Assembly (NCBI RefSeq): GCF_900142035.1
Contig: NZ_FQZI01000002.1
Coordinates: 620,001-684,000 of the forward strand
Direction of reading: 5' to 3'
From: Flavobacterium terrae
GTDB taxonomy: Bacteria; Bacteroidota; Bacteroidia; Flavobacteriales; Flavobacteriaceae
DNA: 64,000 nucleotides
Shown: positions 53,838 to 63,779 of the stretch, in pieces
Position numbering within the stretch: position 1 is the first letter of the stretch
How the letters are laid out: the number at the start of each line of letters is the position of its first letter
Translations under genes and position numbers: made by a program
Notes under the pieces: model-generated
What the model saw: the letters and a program-made list of their open reading frames with translations, nothing else
Told to the model about the DNA's origin: nothing
The model's database searches: none

Positions 53838-56800
53838 TTAAGCCTTTTCATATTGTTCAATATTATCAAATTCTGGTCGGTGTTTTTTTTCTCTTGACCA
53901 CATTAAATAAATAGCGGGTATCACAAACAAGGTTAACGCTAATGAAAATAATGTTCCACCTACAATTACAACTCCCATTCCTATTCTACTAGTAGACGCA
54001 GCTCCTAAAGACATAGCAATTGGAAGTGCTCCTAAGGCAATAGCTAAACTCGTCATTAAAATAGGTCGTAAGCGCGATTCTGAAGCCTCAATAATTGCCT
54101 CATATTTTGATTTCCCTTCTTCTCTTAATTGATTTGCAAATTCTACTATTAAAATTCCATTTTTGGTTACCAAACCAATTAACATTACTGTACCAATTTG
54201 ACTAAATATATTCCATGTTTGACCAAACAGCCATAATGAGAATAACGCTCCAGCAACAGCCATAGGCACTGTTAAAATAATTATGAAAGGATCTATAAAG
54301 CTTTCAAATTGCGCTGCAAGTATCAAAAAGATTAATAACAATGCTAATCCGAAGGCAAAAGAAGTATTTGAACTACTTTCCATAAAGTCACGGGATTCTC
54401 CGCTCAAGTCTGTAGTAAAACTATCGTCCAATATTTTTTCTTTAATGCGTTCCATAGCTTCTATCCCATCTCCAATACTTTTTCCTGGAGCCAAACCAGC
54501 TGAAACAGTAGCCGACATATATCTGTTATTATGATACAATTGAGGAGGACTACTTTGTTCTTCCATATGTACCAAATTATCTAATTGAATTAATTGCCCT
54601 TTATCATTTTTTACAAAGATTGAAGTTAAATCCATTGGCGCATTACGGTCTTTTTTGTCAAATTGACCCATTACCTGATATTGTTTTCCATTCATCATGA
54701 AATATCCAAAACGCTGACCACTTAATGAAAGTTGCAAGGTTTGTGCTACATCAATAACAGAAACACCCATACTTTGTGCTTTTTCCCTGTCGATGGTTAC
54801 GTAAACTTCTGGTTTGTTGAATTTTAGATTTACATCAGAATTAGAGAATGTTGGATCATTTGATACTTCTTCCATAAACTGAGGGATTTTTTCTTCTAAC
54901 TTTTTAAAATTAGGAGCTTGAATCACAAATTGAATAGGGAAACCACCTCTTCTATTCACCGCTATGGTAGGTGATTCTGAAACCGAAACCTTTGCCTCTG
55001 GATACTGCTTTGTCCATTTAGTCAATTTCTCAGCTATTTCCTTTTGTGATTTATCCCTTTCATTTGGTTGTACCAAAGCAATTCTTGCAAAACCACTATT
55101 TACAGATGAAGAACCAAATCCTGGCGAAGTAACAATTAAGCTTACCTTTTTTTCAGGTATCGAATCATTGATTAATTCTGTCAAATCATTCATAAAACGA
55201 TCCATATAGTCGTAAGAAGAACCTTCAGGGGCAGAAACGCGAGCTGTTAAGAAACTTCTATCATCATAAGGAGCAGTTTCCTTTTGCAAAACATTAAAAA
55301 ATAGATAAATCAATCCGAAACAAACAATCAAAATCGGGAAACTTAACCATTTCTTTTTCATGAAACCAGTTAACGCTTCTGCATAACCAGAATTCATTTT
55401 TTCGAAAATAGGCTCTGTTAGATTATAAAATTTAGATTTTTTTTGTTCACCACCTTTCATCAAATAGGCATTCAGCATTGGCGTAAGTGTTAACGATACA
55501 AATGCTGATATCAAAACGGCTGCACCAATCACGACTCCAAATTCACGAAATAATCTTCCCACAAATCCTTCCAAGAAGATTACTGGTAAAAACACTGCTG
55601 CTAACGTTATTGAAATTGAGATTACTGCAAAGAAAATCTCATTAGAACCTTTGATAGCCGCTTCTATGGGCGACATCCCCTCTTCTACTTTTTTGAATAT
55701 ATTTTCGGTAACTACAATACCATCATCTACTACTAATCCCGTTGCCAGAACTATAGCTAATAATGTTAGTACGTTTACTGAAAATCCACACAAATACATA
55801 ATAAAGAATGTGGCAATAAGAGAAACTGGGATATCAATTAACGGTCGGAATGCAATAGCCCAATCTCTAAAGAACAAATAGATAATCAACACTACTAGTA
55901 TAACTGAAAGCAATAAAGTTTCTGCCACTTCTAATACTGCTTTTTTAACAAAAACTGTGTTATCGATGGCAATATTCAGTTTAAAATCCTTTGGAAGATC
56001 TTTTTGCAATTGATCGTATTGCTCATAAAATTTTTCTGCAATATCCAGATAATTAGTTCCCGGCTGCGGAATAATCGCCATACCAATCATCGGTTGGCCC
56101 GAATCAGATAGTTTGGTTTCTAGATTCTCAGCTTCTAAAGCCGCTTTACCAATATCACTAAAACGAACAATCTTATCTCCTTCAGCTTTGATAATAATAT
56201 TATTGAAGCCTTCTTCTGTTGAAATATTACCAATAGTTTTTACTGTTAATTCAGTATTAGCTCCTGTTAATTTACCTGATGGTAATTCCACATTTTGCTT
56301 GTTCAATGCCGAACGTACATCGGCAACAGTACACCCGTAAGAAGCTAATTTATTGGGATCAATCCATAATCGCATAGCATATTTACGCATACCCCAAATT
56401 TGCACACTACTTACTCCTGGTATAGTTTGTAAACGTTGTGACAAAACGTTGTCAGCATAATCTGTTAACTCCAAAACATTTTTATTATCACTTTGCACTG
56501 TCATTGTGATAATTGGTTCAGAATCAGCATCAGCTTTTGAAACGACAGGTGGCGCGTCAATATCTTGCGGTAAACTACGAACTGCCTGTGATACCTTATC
56601 ACGAACATCATTTGCAGCTTCTTCAAGATTTTTATCTAAGTTAAATTCAATACTAATATTACTTCTTCCGGAACTACTAGAAGACGAAATATTCCTAATT
56701 CCGTCAATGGAATTAACTGCTTTTTCTAAAGGTTCTGTAATCTGAGACTCAATAATATCAGCATTGGCACCAGAATAATTTGTTTGCACTGAAATTTGTG

Positions 56801-56927
56801 CAGGATCAATTGAAGGAAATTCTCTAACTCCTAAAAACGTATACCCTATAATTCCAAAAAGTATCAACATTAAGTTGAGTACGATTGTTAAAACGGGTCT
56901 TTTAATACTTAAAGTGGATAAACTCAT
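53838..56927 (-). CDS. RND efflux transporter permease (AcrB/HAE1 type)
   Basis: 1029 residues with 12 membrane helices in the usual 1+5+1+5 layout: first helix at ~10-30, then porter domain, FFRDWAIAFRPLIDIPVSLIATFFIMYLCGFSVNVLTLLAIVLATGLVVDDGIVVTENI, where the DD is the conserved proton-relay Asp pair, and the second half ending LFVIPAIYLMW. It is an HAE-type multidrug or amphiphile exporter of the inner membrane driven by protons; substrate unknown. It lies between the adaptor (7 bases upstream) and TolC genes. Confidence 0.95.
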   Translation of the reverse strand: MSLSTLSIKRPVLTIVLNLMLILFGIIGYTFLGVREFPSIDPAQISVQTNYSGANADIIESQITEPLEKAVNSIDGIRNISSSSSSGRSNISIEFNLDKNLEEAANDVRDKVSQAVRSLPQDIDAPPVVSKADADSEPIITMTVQSDNKNVLELTDYADNVLSQRLQTIPGVSSVQIWGMRKYAMRLWIDPNKLASYGCTVADVRSALNKQNVELPSGKLTGANTELTVKTIGNISTEEGFNNIIIKAEGDKIVRFSDIGKAALEAENLETKLSDSGQPMIGMAIIPQPGTNYLDIAEKFYEQYDQLQKDLPKDFKLNIAIDNTVFVKKAVLEVAETLLLSVILVVLIIYLFFRDWAIAFRPLIDIPVSLIATFFIMYLCGFSVNVLTLLAIVLATGLVVDDGIVVTENIFKKVEEGMSPIEAAIKGSNEIFFAVISISITLAAVFLPVIFLEGFVGRLFREFGVVIGAAVLISAFVSLTLTPMLNAYLMKGGEQKKSKFYNLTEPIFEKMNSGYAEALTGFMKKKWLSFPILIVCFGLIYLFFNVLQKETAPYDDRSFLTARVSAPEGSSYDYMDRFMNDLTELINDSIPEKKVSLIVTSPGFGSSSVNSGFARIALVQPNERDKSQKEIAEKLTKWTKQYPEAKVSVSESPTIAVNRRGGFPIQFVIQAPNFKKLEEKIPQFMEEVSNDPTFSNSDVNLKFNKPEVYVTIDREKAQSMGVSVIDVAQTLQLSLSGQRFGYFMMNGKQYQVMGQFDKKDRNAPMDLTSIFVKNDKGQLIQLDNLVHMEEQSSPPQLYHNNRYMSATVSAGLAPGKSIGDGIEAMERIKEKILDDSFTTDLSGESRDFMESSSNTSFAFGLALLLIFLILAAQFESFIDPFIIILTVPMAVAGALFSLWLFGQTWNIFSQIGTVMLIGLVTKNGILIVEFANQLREEGKSKYEAIIEASESRLRPILMTSLAIALGALPIAMSLGAASTSRIGMGVVIVGGTLFSLALTLFVIPAIYLMWSREKKHRPEFDNIEQYEKA

Positions 56928-56934
56928 AGCTATC

Positions 56935-58002
56935 TTACTTTATGTTAACTTGAACTGGTGTATCATCTTTCAAAGTCATGACACCCGTTGTTAATACTGT
57001 ATCGCCTGCTTTTAAACCAGTTAACACTAAAACATCTTTATCTGTTCTGGCTCCTGTTTCTACCATAACTTCTTTTGCTTTTCCATTAATAGAAACAAAG
57101 ACTTTTTTACCATTTTGTACTGGTATTAATGCCTCTGTTGGCACCAATAAGGCATCATTAATATTTTCTAAAGGCAGTGATACATTTGCAAAAGTTCCTG
57201 GAATTAATTTACCACTAGAATTTTGTGCAACTGCGCGCATTTTAAGGGTTCGTGTTGCCTCTTCAATCTCTGGTTCGATTGCATATACTTTAGCTGTAAA
57301 CTGTTCTTTTGAGCCTGAAGTAGTAAACGAAAGATTTGTGTTTACTTTCATTTGAGTTGCATATTTTTCTGGAATTGAAAAAGTAACTTTTACTTGAGTG
57401 GTATTCACCAAATTTGCTACTACTGTCGTTGGAGTCACATAAGTCCCTTTTGAAATATAACGCAATCCTATTTTACCAGAAAAAGGGGCTTTGACTGAAG
57501 TCTTAGCTATTTGAGCTTGAATTAATTGAGTTTGAGCTTGTGCAGAACGAAAATCGGCACTAGCAATATCATATTCTTCCTGACTGATGGCTTCTTTTTG
57601 CAATAACAATCTGGCTCTTCTTTCATTTTCTGATGCTAAGGCTTGTTTTGTTCTAGCTTGAGAAAGTTGAGCTCTAAGTTCTAAATCATTAATTTTAAAT
57701 AATTGTTGGCCTTTAGAAACATAACTTCCTTCTTGAAAGTTGATACTTTCTACAACACCACTGACCTCACTTCGAACTTCAATTTGCTCGTTAGCTTCAA
57801 TAGAACCTGAAAGTGATAAATTATCTGAAAAGACTTGTGGTTTTAAAACGATTCCGGAAACTTTTGAAGGTTTTTTATCTCCTTCTTTCCCCTTTCCTTT
57901 TCCTCCTTCATTATCCTTAGCGTTGTTTGCAGATACTCTGTAGAAAATCATTCCGCCTAAAACAACTGCCAATAATAAGTATACAATATGTTTAAATTTC
58001 AT
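56935..58002 (-). CDS. RND efflux periplasmic adaptor protein
   Basis: 355 residues with an N-terminal membrane anchor (IVYLLLAVVLGGMIFY), a lysine/glycine-rich linker (GGKGKGKEGDKKPSK), a lipoyl half-motif (EIRSEVSGVVESINFQEGSYVSKGQQLF), an alpha-hairpin (about 105-165), the second lipoyl half (VKAPFSGKIGLRYISKGTYV) and beta-barrel domains. It links the RND pump to TolC. It is the first gene of the efflux operon; no regulator gene is adjacent. Confidence 0.94.
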   Translation of the reverse strand: MKFKHIVYLLLAVVLGGMIFYRVSANNAKDNEGGKGKGKEGDKKPSKVSGIVLKPQVFSDNLSLSGSIEANEQIEVRSEVSGVVESINFQEGSYVSKGQQLFKINDLELRAQLSQARTKQALASENERRARLLLQKEAISQEEYDIASADFRSAQAQTQLIQAQIAKTSVKAPFSGKIGLRYISKGTYVTPTTVVANLVNTTQVKVTFSIPEKYATQMKVNTNLSFTTSGSKEQFTAKVYAIEPEIEEATRTLKMRAVAQNSSGKLIPGTFANVSLPLENINDALLVPTEALIPVQNGKKVFVSINGKAKEVMVETGARTDKDVLVLTGLKAGDTVLTTGVMTLKDDTPVQVNIK

Positions 58003-58116
58003 AATACGTGTGTAATTTTATGTCAATCTTGGGATTTATTAACAAAACTACTCGTTATTATTTATATGTCTAAATGATTAATTTTTATTTAACAATATTT
58101 TAGAACAATTGGTCAT

Positions 58117-58941
58117 TTAAGCTTCTGAATAATTGATCATTCGCTTTACACTTAAAAACAATTCTGGAAAGTCATTTTTAAATTGATCTGGAGTTTCAAA
58201 GAAATTTTCGAGTATAACTGCCATAAATTCTAACTGATTTGTAAAAGCATATTCCCTAAAGTAATTCGAATTCCTTAGTTGCTCTTTATAATCAGAGTCT
58301 TTTATAGTGCTTAGTAATTTTTGATAATTTTCCACATAAATATCATTTGAGACAGAACTTGTTTTCATACACTCAAAATGGAGAGTATGGGAAAATTCAT
58401 GAAGTCCTAAATTTAAATTATCATTTGAAATATCAAGCCCTTCCTTAAAATGTTTCCATGAAAAAACTAATGCTTTATATTTAGGATTGAACTCTCCTTT
58501 ATGATACACATCATTTTTCTCAGAATAATAAATGTCAGGATACAGTATAATTTTATCAAATACACTATAAATAAAACTTCTCATTCCAAAAGTCAATTTG
58601 ACAGAAGTACTAGCAATTAAAAGTTTCATTTCATCAGTAACAACTAAACCACCATTCCCTTTGAAATGATAATTTTTAATAAAAACTGCAACTCTATGCT
58701 CAAAATATTTTTTTCTCTTTGATGAAAGCCTTCTGTAAAACGAAAAATTTTGATGGATTATATTTCTCTGCTCTTCATCAATCCTTTTTGGAAAAGGATA
58801 AAAATGTACATAAAAAGGCTTGTAAAAGTATTGTGCAAATACGTATTCTAAAAATTTAAAAGCATACACAAACACAATCAAGAAAAGAATTGAAGCAAAA
58901 ATTATTATTATCCAAATACCTTGTCCTTGATCTTGTTCCAT
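58117..58941 (-). CDS. MtfA-like zinc peptidase with membrane anchor
   Basis: 274 residues, one N-terminal membrane helix (about 10-33), then an MtfA/DUF980 core. The zinc motif HEFSH (181-185) sits in LGLHEFSHTLHFE, and a later Glu in NQLEFMAVILENFFETP is the third ligand. MtfA in E. coli is a peptidase that inactivates the Mlc repressor; the Bacteroidota members have no known partner. The gene lies 22 bases after tRNA-Arg in the same direction. Confidence 0.82.
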   Translation of the reverse strand: MEQDQGQGIWIIIIFASILFLIVFVYAFKFLEYVFAQYFYKPFYVHFYPFPKRIDEEQRNIIHQNFSFYRRLSSKRKKYFEHRVAVFIKNYHFKGNGGLVVTDEMKLLIASTSVKLTFGMRSFIYSVFDKIILYPDIYYSEKNDVYHKGEFNPKYKALVFSWKHFKEGLDISNDNLNLGLHEFSHTLHFECMKTSSVSNDIYVENYQKLLSTIKDSDYKEQLRNSNYFREYAFTNQLEFMAVILENFFETPDQFKNDFPELFLSVKRMINYSEA

Positions 58942-58963
58942 AAAATTGAACTGAAAGTTTTTG

Positions 58964-59037
58964 TGACCACGGAGGGATTCGAACCCCCAACCCTCAGAGC
59001 CGAAATCTGATATTCTATCCAGTTGAACTACGTAGCC
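58964..59037 (-). tRNA. tRNA-Arg (anticodon TCG)
   Basis: 74 nucleotides, read leftward; the cloverleaf is complete with anticodon loop TTTCGGC between stem TCAGA and TCTGA, T-loop TTCGAAT. Two G-T wobble pairs in the acceptor stem. CCA is not encoded. It lies between yqeY and the MtfA-like gene. Confidence 0.92.
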
Positions 59038-59043
59038 TTATAG

Positions 59044-59075
59044 AAGTCAGAATTCTAAATTTAGAATTCTGACTT
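59044..59075. repeat. Perfect 32-bp palindrome between yqeY and tRNA-Arg
   Basis: AAGTCAGAATTCTAAA followed directly by its reverse complement. There is no T-run on either side, so it is not a classic terminator; a transcript would form a 16-bp hairpin. Located 10 bases from the yqeY stop codon and 7 before the tRNA. Confidence 0.8.
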
Positions 59076-59084
59076 TAAAGTGTT

Positions 59085-59534
59085 TTATACTAAAAGCTTT
59101 TTTACAATATTTGAAATTGTTTTACCGTCAGCTTGACCGGCAAGAGCCTTAGAAGCTGCTCCCATGACTTGACCCATAGCAGCCATTCCAGAGAAACCAC
59201 CATCTGCAATAATTTTAGCTATTGCAACCTCTACTTCAGCCTCTGACAATTGTGCAGGTAAGAATTTTTCGATAACAGCTACCTGAGCAATTTCAGGTTC
59301 AGCTAAATCAGGACGATTTTGTTCTGTATAAATAGTCGCAGAATCCTTGCGTTGCTTAACTAAACGTTGTAATAATTTGATTTCATCATCAGCAGACAAA
59401 TCTTCTTTTGCTCCGCTTTCTGTTTGTGCTAATAAAATTGCTGATTTTATTGCTCTTAATGCTTCTAAAGCTACAGTATCTTTAGCTCTCATAGCATTTT
59501 TCATTTCATCCATTATTTTTGCTGATAAACTCAT
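59085..59534 (-). CDS. GatB/YqeY domain protein
   Basis: 149 residues. It has MKNAMRAKDTVALEALRAIKSAILLAQTE, RLVKQRKDSATIYTEQNRPDLAEPEIAQVAVIEKFLPAQLSEAEV and the C-terminal MGQVMGAASKALAGQADGKTISNIVKKLL, which is the YqeY family, related to the tRNA-binding tail of GatB. It probably binds tRNA; precise function unknown. It lies downstream of ftsZ beyond a terminator. Confidence 0.93.
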   Translation of the reverse strand: MSLSAKIMDEMKNAMRAKDTVALEALRAIKSAILLAQTESGAKEDLSADDEIKLLQRLVKQRKDSATIYTEQNRPDLAEPEIAQVAVIEKFLPAQLSEAEVEVAIAKIIADGGFSGMAAMGQVMGAASKALAGQADGKTISNIVKKLLV

Positions 59535-59610
59535 AATGATAGTAAGTATTAGTATTTAGAATTTAATTTCTAAAAGGTATTTATAAAGTTTTATTTAGTC
59601 ATGCGAAATT

Positions 59611-59647
59611 AAAAAATAACCCGAAAAATCAGCAGAAATTTCGGGTT
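59611..59647 (-). terminator. Terminator after ftsZ
   Basis: AACCCGAAA pairs with TTTCGGGTT; read leftward it is followed by ATTTTTT. Confidence 0.82.
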
Positions 59648-59669
59648 ACATAGGTTTGGTTTGAAATAG

Positions 59670-61634
59670 TTAATCTACATTATCGTGTAAGAATGAATTG
59701 TTAGAACGTAACTGAACATCGTCATTACTATCTAATCCTAAAGACATTCTTGATCTATTATTATCAAGTGGATTGTTTGTTAAATCAATCCCCATTCTTT
59801 TGTAAGCCGGTACTTTTTCGTACTCGTCTACTCTAGCAGCGTTATTATGAAACTTGTAATTGAACTCTTTCATTTTACGACGACGTTCTTCAGCTCTTAA
59901 CTTCAATGAATCTTCGATAGACATTTCAACTGGTGAGTTGATATCGTAAGTAGGATTTGAAACTGGTTGCTGTGCAACTGGCTCTACTTGTTTCATTGTG
60001 ATATTAAGCTCTTCAGGAGTTTTTTCAATTACTGGCTCTTCTTTTTTTGCTTGAATAAATTGGTTTTCAACTTCCATATACTCTTCAAGCGAATGACGAA
60101 TAACACCATTTTGAGTTACTTCTGTAACAGGAACAAATTCTACTGCATCTGTTACTCTTATATCTTTAATTTCGTTCGTTAAATCGAAAATTAATTTATC
60201 GGTATTTACTGATTCCTCTTTGTGAGCAATTGGCAAATCGAATGTTAATGAAAACTGATCTTCGTCATGAGCCACAAATTTTGGATCCACAACTTCAATC
60301 TCTTTTACCTCTGGTGGAGTAAAATAAAACTCATTTTCTTTGATTTGATTAGCCGAAACTATTTCAAAAGTAACATCCAAATTCTTTATAAATTCCGTTG
60401 TAGGAACTAAATCCATTGTAAAATATGGCTCCACTAAATCCGGAGTTGTCACTTCTTCTTCTAAAGAAAAAACAATTTTATCTTCAACAACAGGAGCTTG
60501 CTCAGCTACTGGATTAGCAGAAGGCATATTTAAAGAAAAATCGAATCCTTTTGCTTCAAATTTTTGAGTTAAGTTATGCACTAACTTTTGTTCGTCTTCT
60601 AAAGCGTGAATTATCTTTTTAGGTTCAGTATTTACAATTTCTGCTTGTTGCTCTACACAAAAACCAGTCGCAATGATAGTAACCGCAATAGAATCACCTA
60701 AAGTTTCATCTTCACCAACTCCCATGATTATATTAGCATTGAAACCTGCTTCGGCTTGGATGTGATCATTGATTTCTCCAATTTCATCGATAGTAATTTC
60801 ATTAGTTCCAGAAACGATAAGCAACAATACGTTTTTAGCACCTGAAATTTTATTGTCATTTAACAACGGAGAATCTAATGCAGCAATAATAGCATCTTTT
60901 GCTCTGTTTTCACCTTCAGCAACCGCAGAACCCATTATTGCAGTACCTGAATTTGAAAGGACAGTCTTAGCGTCTTTTAAATCGATATTTTGAGTATAGT
61001 GATGCGTAATAACTTCTGCGATACCACGAGACGCAGTTGCTAACACTTCATCAGCTTTTGAGAAACCTGCTTTGAATCCAAGGTTTCCGTACACTTCTCT
61101 TAATTTATTATTATTGATTACAATAAGTGAATCAACTTGTCTTCTTAATTTTTCAACTCCTAATAGTGCTTGCTCTGAACGAATTTTACCTTCAAACTGG
61201 AAAGGAATTGTTACAATACCGACAGTTAAGATTTCTCTTTCTTTTGCTAATTGAGCAATAACAGGAGCTGCACCAGTACCGGTACCACCACCCATACCAG
61301 CTGTAATGAAAACCATTTTAGTATTGCTGTCAAGCATTTTCTCAATATCCTCGATACTTTCTAGAGCAGCTTGCTGACCTACATCAGGATTTGCACCAGC
61401 ACCTAAACCTTCAGTAAGACTTACTCCCAACTGAATTTTATTAGGCACAGGACTATTTTGTAATGCCTGAGAATCAGTATTACAAACGATAAAATCTACT
61501 CCTTTGATACCTTGCTTGAACATGTGATTGATGGCATTACTACCTCCACCACCTACTCCGATAACTTTTATCACGTTCGATTGATTTTTAGGTAAATCGA
61601 AAGAGATGCTTCCAAATTCTGAGTTGCTTTCCAT
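59670..61634 (-). CDS. ftsZ: Cell division protein FtsZ
   Basis: 654 residues, much longer than the ~380 of most bacteria because of a 300-residue acidic, low-complexity C-terminal region (about 330-650), a normal feature of Bacteroidota FtsZ. The GTPase core has GVGGGGSNAINHMF (26-39), the tubulin signature GGGTGTG (115-121), and IVSGTNEITIDEIGEIND. The extreme C-terminus (YKRMGIDLTNNPLDNN) carries the conserved tail that in relatives binds FtsA. Forms the division ring at midcell. It is the last of murC-ftsQ-ftsA-ftsZ and 42 bases after ftsA. Confidence 0.97.
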   Translation of the reverse strand: MESNSEFGSISFDLPKNQSNVIKVIGVGGGGSNAINHMFKQGIKGVDFIVCNTDSQALQNSPVPNKIQLGVSLTEGLGAGANPDVGQQAALESIEDIEKMLDSNTKMVFITAGMGGGTGTGAAPVIAQLAKEREILTVGIVTIPFQFEGKIRSEQALLGVEKLRRQVDSLIVINNNKLREVYGNLGFKAGFSKADEVLATASRGIAEVITHHYTQNIDLKDAKTVLSNSGTAIMGSAVAEGENRAKDAIIAALDSPLLNDNKISGAKNVLLLIVSGTNEITIDEIGEINDHIQAEAGFNANIIMGVGEDETLGDSIAVTIIATGFCVEQQAEIVNTEPKKIIHALEDEQKLVHNLTQKFEAKGFDFSLNMPSANPVAEQAPVVEDKIVFSLEEEVTTPDLVEPYFTMDLVPTTEFIKNLDVTFEIVSANQIKENEFYFTPPEVKEIEVVDPKFVAHDEDQFSLTFDLPIAHKEESVNTDKLIFDLTNEIKDIRVTDAVEFVPVTEVTQNGVIRHSLEEYMEVENQFIQAKKEEPVIEKTPEELNITMKQVEPVAQQPVSNPTYDINSPVEMSIEDSLKLRAEERRRKMKEFNYKFHNNAARVDEYEKVPAYKRMGIDLTNNPLDNNRSRMSLGLDSNDDVQLRSNNSFLHDNVD

Positions 61635-61676
61635 ACTATTTGGTTTATTATTTTGTGTTACTTGTGATAACTCTGA

Positions 61677-63050
61677 TTACTCAGCGTTATCTAAAAAATC
61701 TTTAATCTTATCAATATATCTGTCAAAAAACGATTTTCTAATCGTTGTTTCAGTCGATTTAGAATGAGTTCTAGCCTCTTCTATAACCCTTTCAGCTTCC
61801 TGCTGAATCATTTGTTGTTCTTCAACTGTTGGTTTTTGCACCAAAACAGGCTCAGGAACATAATTATCTTGCGGAACCGCACTCATGGTGTTATTACGAA
61901 CACTATTCATCACTAAACCAACAGCAGTCGCATACAACGGACTTGAAATTTCTTCGTTTGAATTCCCTGCTAAATGTTCATTAGGGTATCCAATTCTAGT
62001 ATCCATTCCTGTTATATATTCTACTAATTGTTTGATATGTTTTAACTGAGATCCTCCCCCAGTTAACACAATTCCTGCAATTAATTTTTTGCGTGGATCT
62101 TCATGACCATACGCTTTTATTTCAGTATAAATTTGCTCGATAATTTCAACTACACGAGCATGTATTATTTTTGAAAGGTTTTTTAATGAAATTTCTTTAG
62201 GATCTCTTCCTCTTAATCCCGGAATTGAAACTATCTCATTATCCTTATTTTCTCCTGGCCAAGCAGAACCAAACTTTACCTTCAATAATTCAGCTTGTTT
62301 TTCAATAATTGAACAACCTTCTTTGATATCTTCGGTAATTACATTACCTCCAAATGGCACAACCGCCGTATGACGAATGATACCATCTTTAAAAATTGCT
62401 AAATCTGTAGTTCCACCTCCTATATCGATTAAGGCTACACCAGCTTCTTTTTCTTCTTGACTTAATACCGCATCTGCAGAAGCCAAAGGTTCAAGAGTTA
62501 AACCAGAAAGATCTAACCCAGCACTTTTAATACATCTACCAACGTTTCTAATCGATGAAGCTTGACCAACCACAACGTGGAAGCTACTTTCAAGTCGACC
62601 TCCATACATGCCTATTGGCTCTTTTATTTCAGACTGTCCATCAATTTTAAATTCTTGAGGTAATACATGAATAATTTCTTCTCCGGGTAACATAGCCAAT
62701 TTTTGAACTTGACCAATTAGCACATCTATATCTTTTTCACTAATTACTTCTTCAGAATTAGGTCTTGATATATAATCACTGTGTTGAATACTACGAATAT
62801 GCTGACCCGCAATACCAACTACTACATCTTTAATTTTAAATCCAGAATCTTCTTCTGCTAAAGCAATAGCTTCTTGAATAGACTGAATTGTTTGTGTAAT
62901 ATTATTTACTACACCTCTAGCCACACCGAGACTTTTAGACTTACCAACGCCTAAAATTTCTAGCTTTCCGTATTCATTTTTCTTGCCTATCATAGCAACA
63001 ATCTTAGTTGTTCCTATATCAAGTCCTACTGCTATATTCTCTCTTTCCAT
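61677..63050 (-). CDS. ftsA: Cell division protein FtsA
   Basis: 457 residues, actin-like fold: NIAVGLDIGTTKIVAMIG, ALIDIGGGTTDLAIFKDG and AGIVLTGGGSQLKHI are the phosphate and adenosine motifs. The C-terminal amphipathic helix SFFDRYIDKIKDFLDN would anchor it to the membrane. It tethers FtsZ. It starts 3 bases after the ftsQ stop codon. Confidence 0.96.
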   Translation of the reverse strand: MERENIAVGLDIGTTKIVAMIGKKNEYGKLEILGVGKSKSLGVARGVVNNITQTIQSIQEAIALAEEDSGFKIKDVVVGIAGQHIRSIQHSDYISRPNSEEVISEKDIDVLIGQVQKLAMLPGEEIIHVLPQEFKIDGQSEIKEPIGMYGGRLESSFHVVVGQASSIRNVGRCIKSAGLDLSGLTLEPLASADAVLSQEEKEAGVALIDIGGGTTDLAIFKDGIIRHTAVVPFGGNVITEDIKEGCSIIEKQAELLKVKFGSAWPGENKDNEIVSIPGLRGRDPKEISLKNLSKIIHARVVEIIEQIYTEIKAYGHEDPRKKLIAGIVLTGGGSQLKHIKQLVEYITGMDTRIGYPNEHLAGNSNEEISSPLYATAVGLVMNSVRNNTMSAVPQDNYVPEPVLVQKPTVEEQQMIQQEAERVIEEARTHSKSTETTIRKSFFDRYIDKIKDFLDNAE

Positions 63051-63053
63051 ACT

Positions 63054-63779
63054 CTATTCTTTTGTACAAACCACTTGCTTTGTAAACTTCAAATTGATTT
63101 TCGAATACGAAGAAATCAATGTGTCTTGTACTGCTTTTTGAAAAAACGCTTTATAATTATCAAATTTTCTATCCATGTGTATGGTTCTACCGAAAATTAT
63201 ATCATAACTATAATTTCTATTCTTCATTACAATGCTTCCGTCGTCGTTTATAGTCATCCCAATGATATTTTTTTTCAAAAAATCATCAGAATAAACCTTT
63301 TTCAACAAGGCGACAAAATTCTTATCTAAGGCTTTATCAACATCACCATAAATAAGTGGCACTCTGGCGCTAAAATTATTTGAAAGCGGCATCCTATCTC
63401 CTTTATAATCAATATAAAAAGAAGAATTATCATTAAAAACTCTAGCGATTGGGGTCTTTTGTTTTACTATTGTTTTCAACTTGCCATCAACACTCACATA
63501 CACTTCAGAATTGTCTATCATGCTGTGTTTATTGATAGTTTGCTCTATACGCTTCAAATCTACTTGTTCTTTTTTAATACTGGAAGTACCTCCAAAATTT
63601 TCTATCAACAACTTATTAACCATTTCATGCGTAACAAATGGGCTCTCAGAATTGACAAATTCGATATCTGGCTTAGAAATTTTTCTCATTTCGTTTCTTT
63701 TTGAGGTAAACGAATACAGAAAAACCACCACTCCAAAAATGGCTATCAGCTGAATATTTATTAACCAATTTTTACGCAT
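63054..63779 (-). CDS. ftsQ: Cell division protein FtsQ/DivIB
   Basis: 241 residues with one membrane helix (about 6-22), then a POTRA-like domain with VNKLLIENFGGTSSIKKEQVDLKRIEQTINKHSMIDNSEVYVSVDGKLKTIVKQKTPIARVF and FYIDYKGDRMPLS, which is the Bacteroidota form of FtsQ. It links the FtsZ ring to septal peptidoglycan synthesis. The start overlaps the murC stop by 8 bases. Confidence 0.93.
   Translation of the reverse strand: MRKNWLINIQLIAIFGVVVFLYSFTSKRNEMRKISKPDIEFVNSESPFVTHEMVNKLLIENFGGTSSIKKEQVDLKRIEQTINKHSMIDNSEVYVSVDGKLKTIVKQKTPIARVFNDNSSFYIDYKGDRMPLSNNFSARVPLIYGDVDKALDKNFVALLKKVYSDDFLKKNIIGMTINDDGSIVMKNRNYSYDIIFGRTIHMDRKFDNYKAFFQKAVQDTLISSYSKINLKFTKQVVCTKE

Noticed and set aside
54283..56745. 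Rightward frames inside the RND permease gene
   Set aside because: Antisense shadows; no promoters or recognisable domains.
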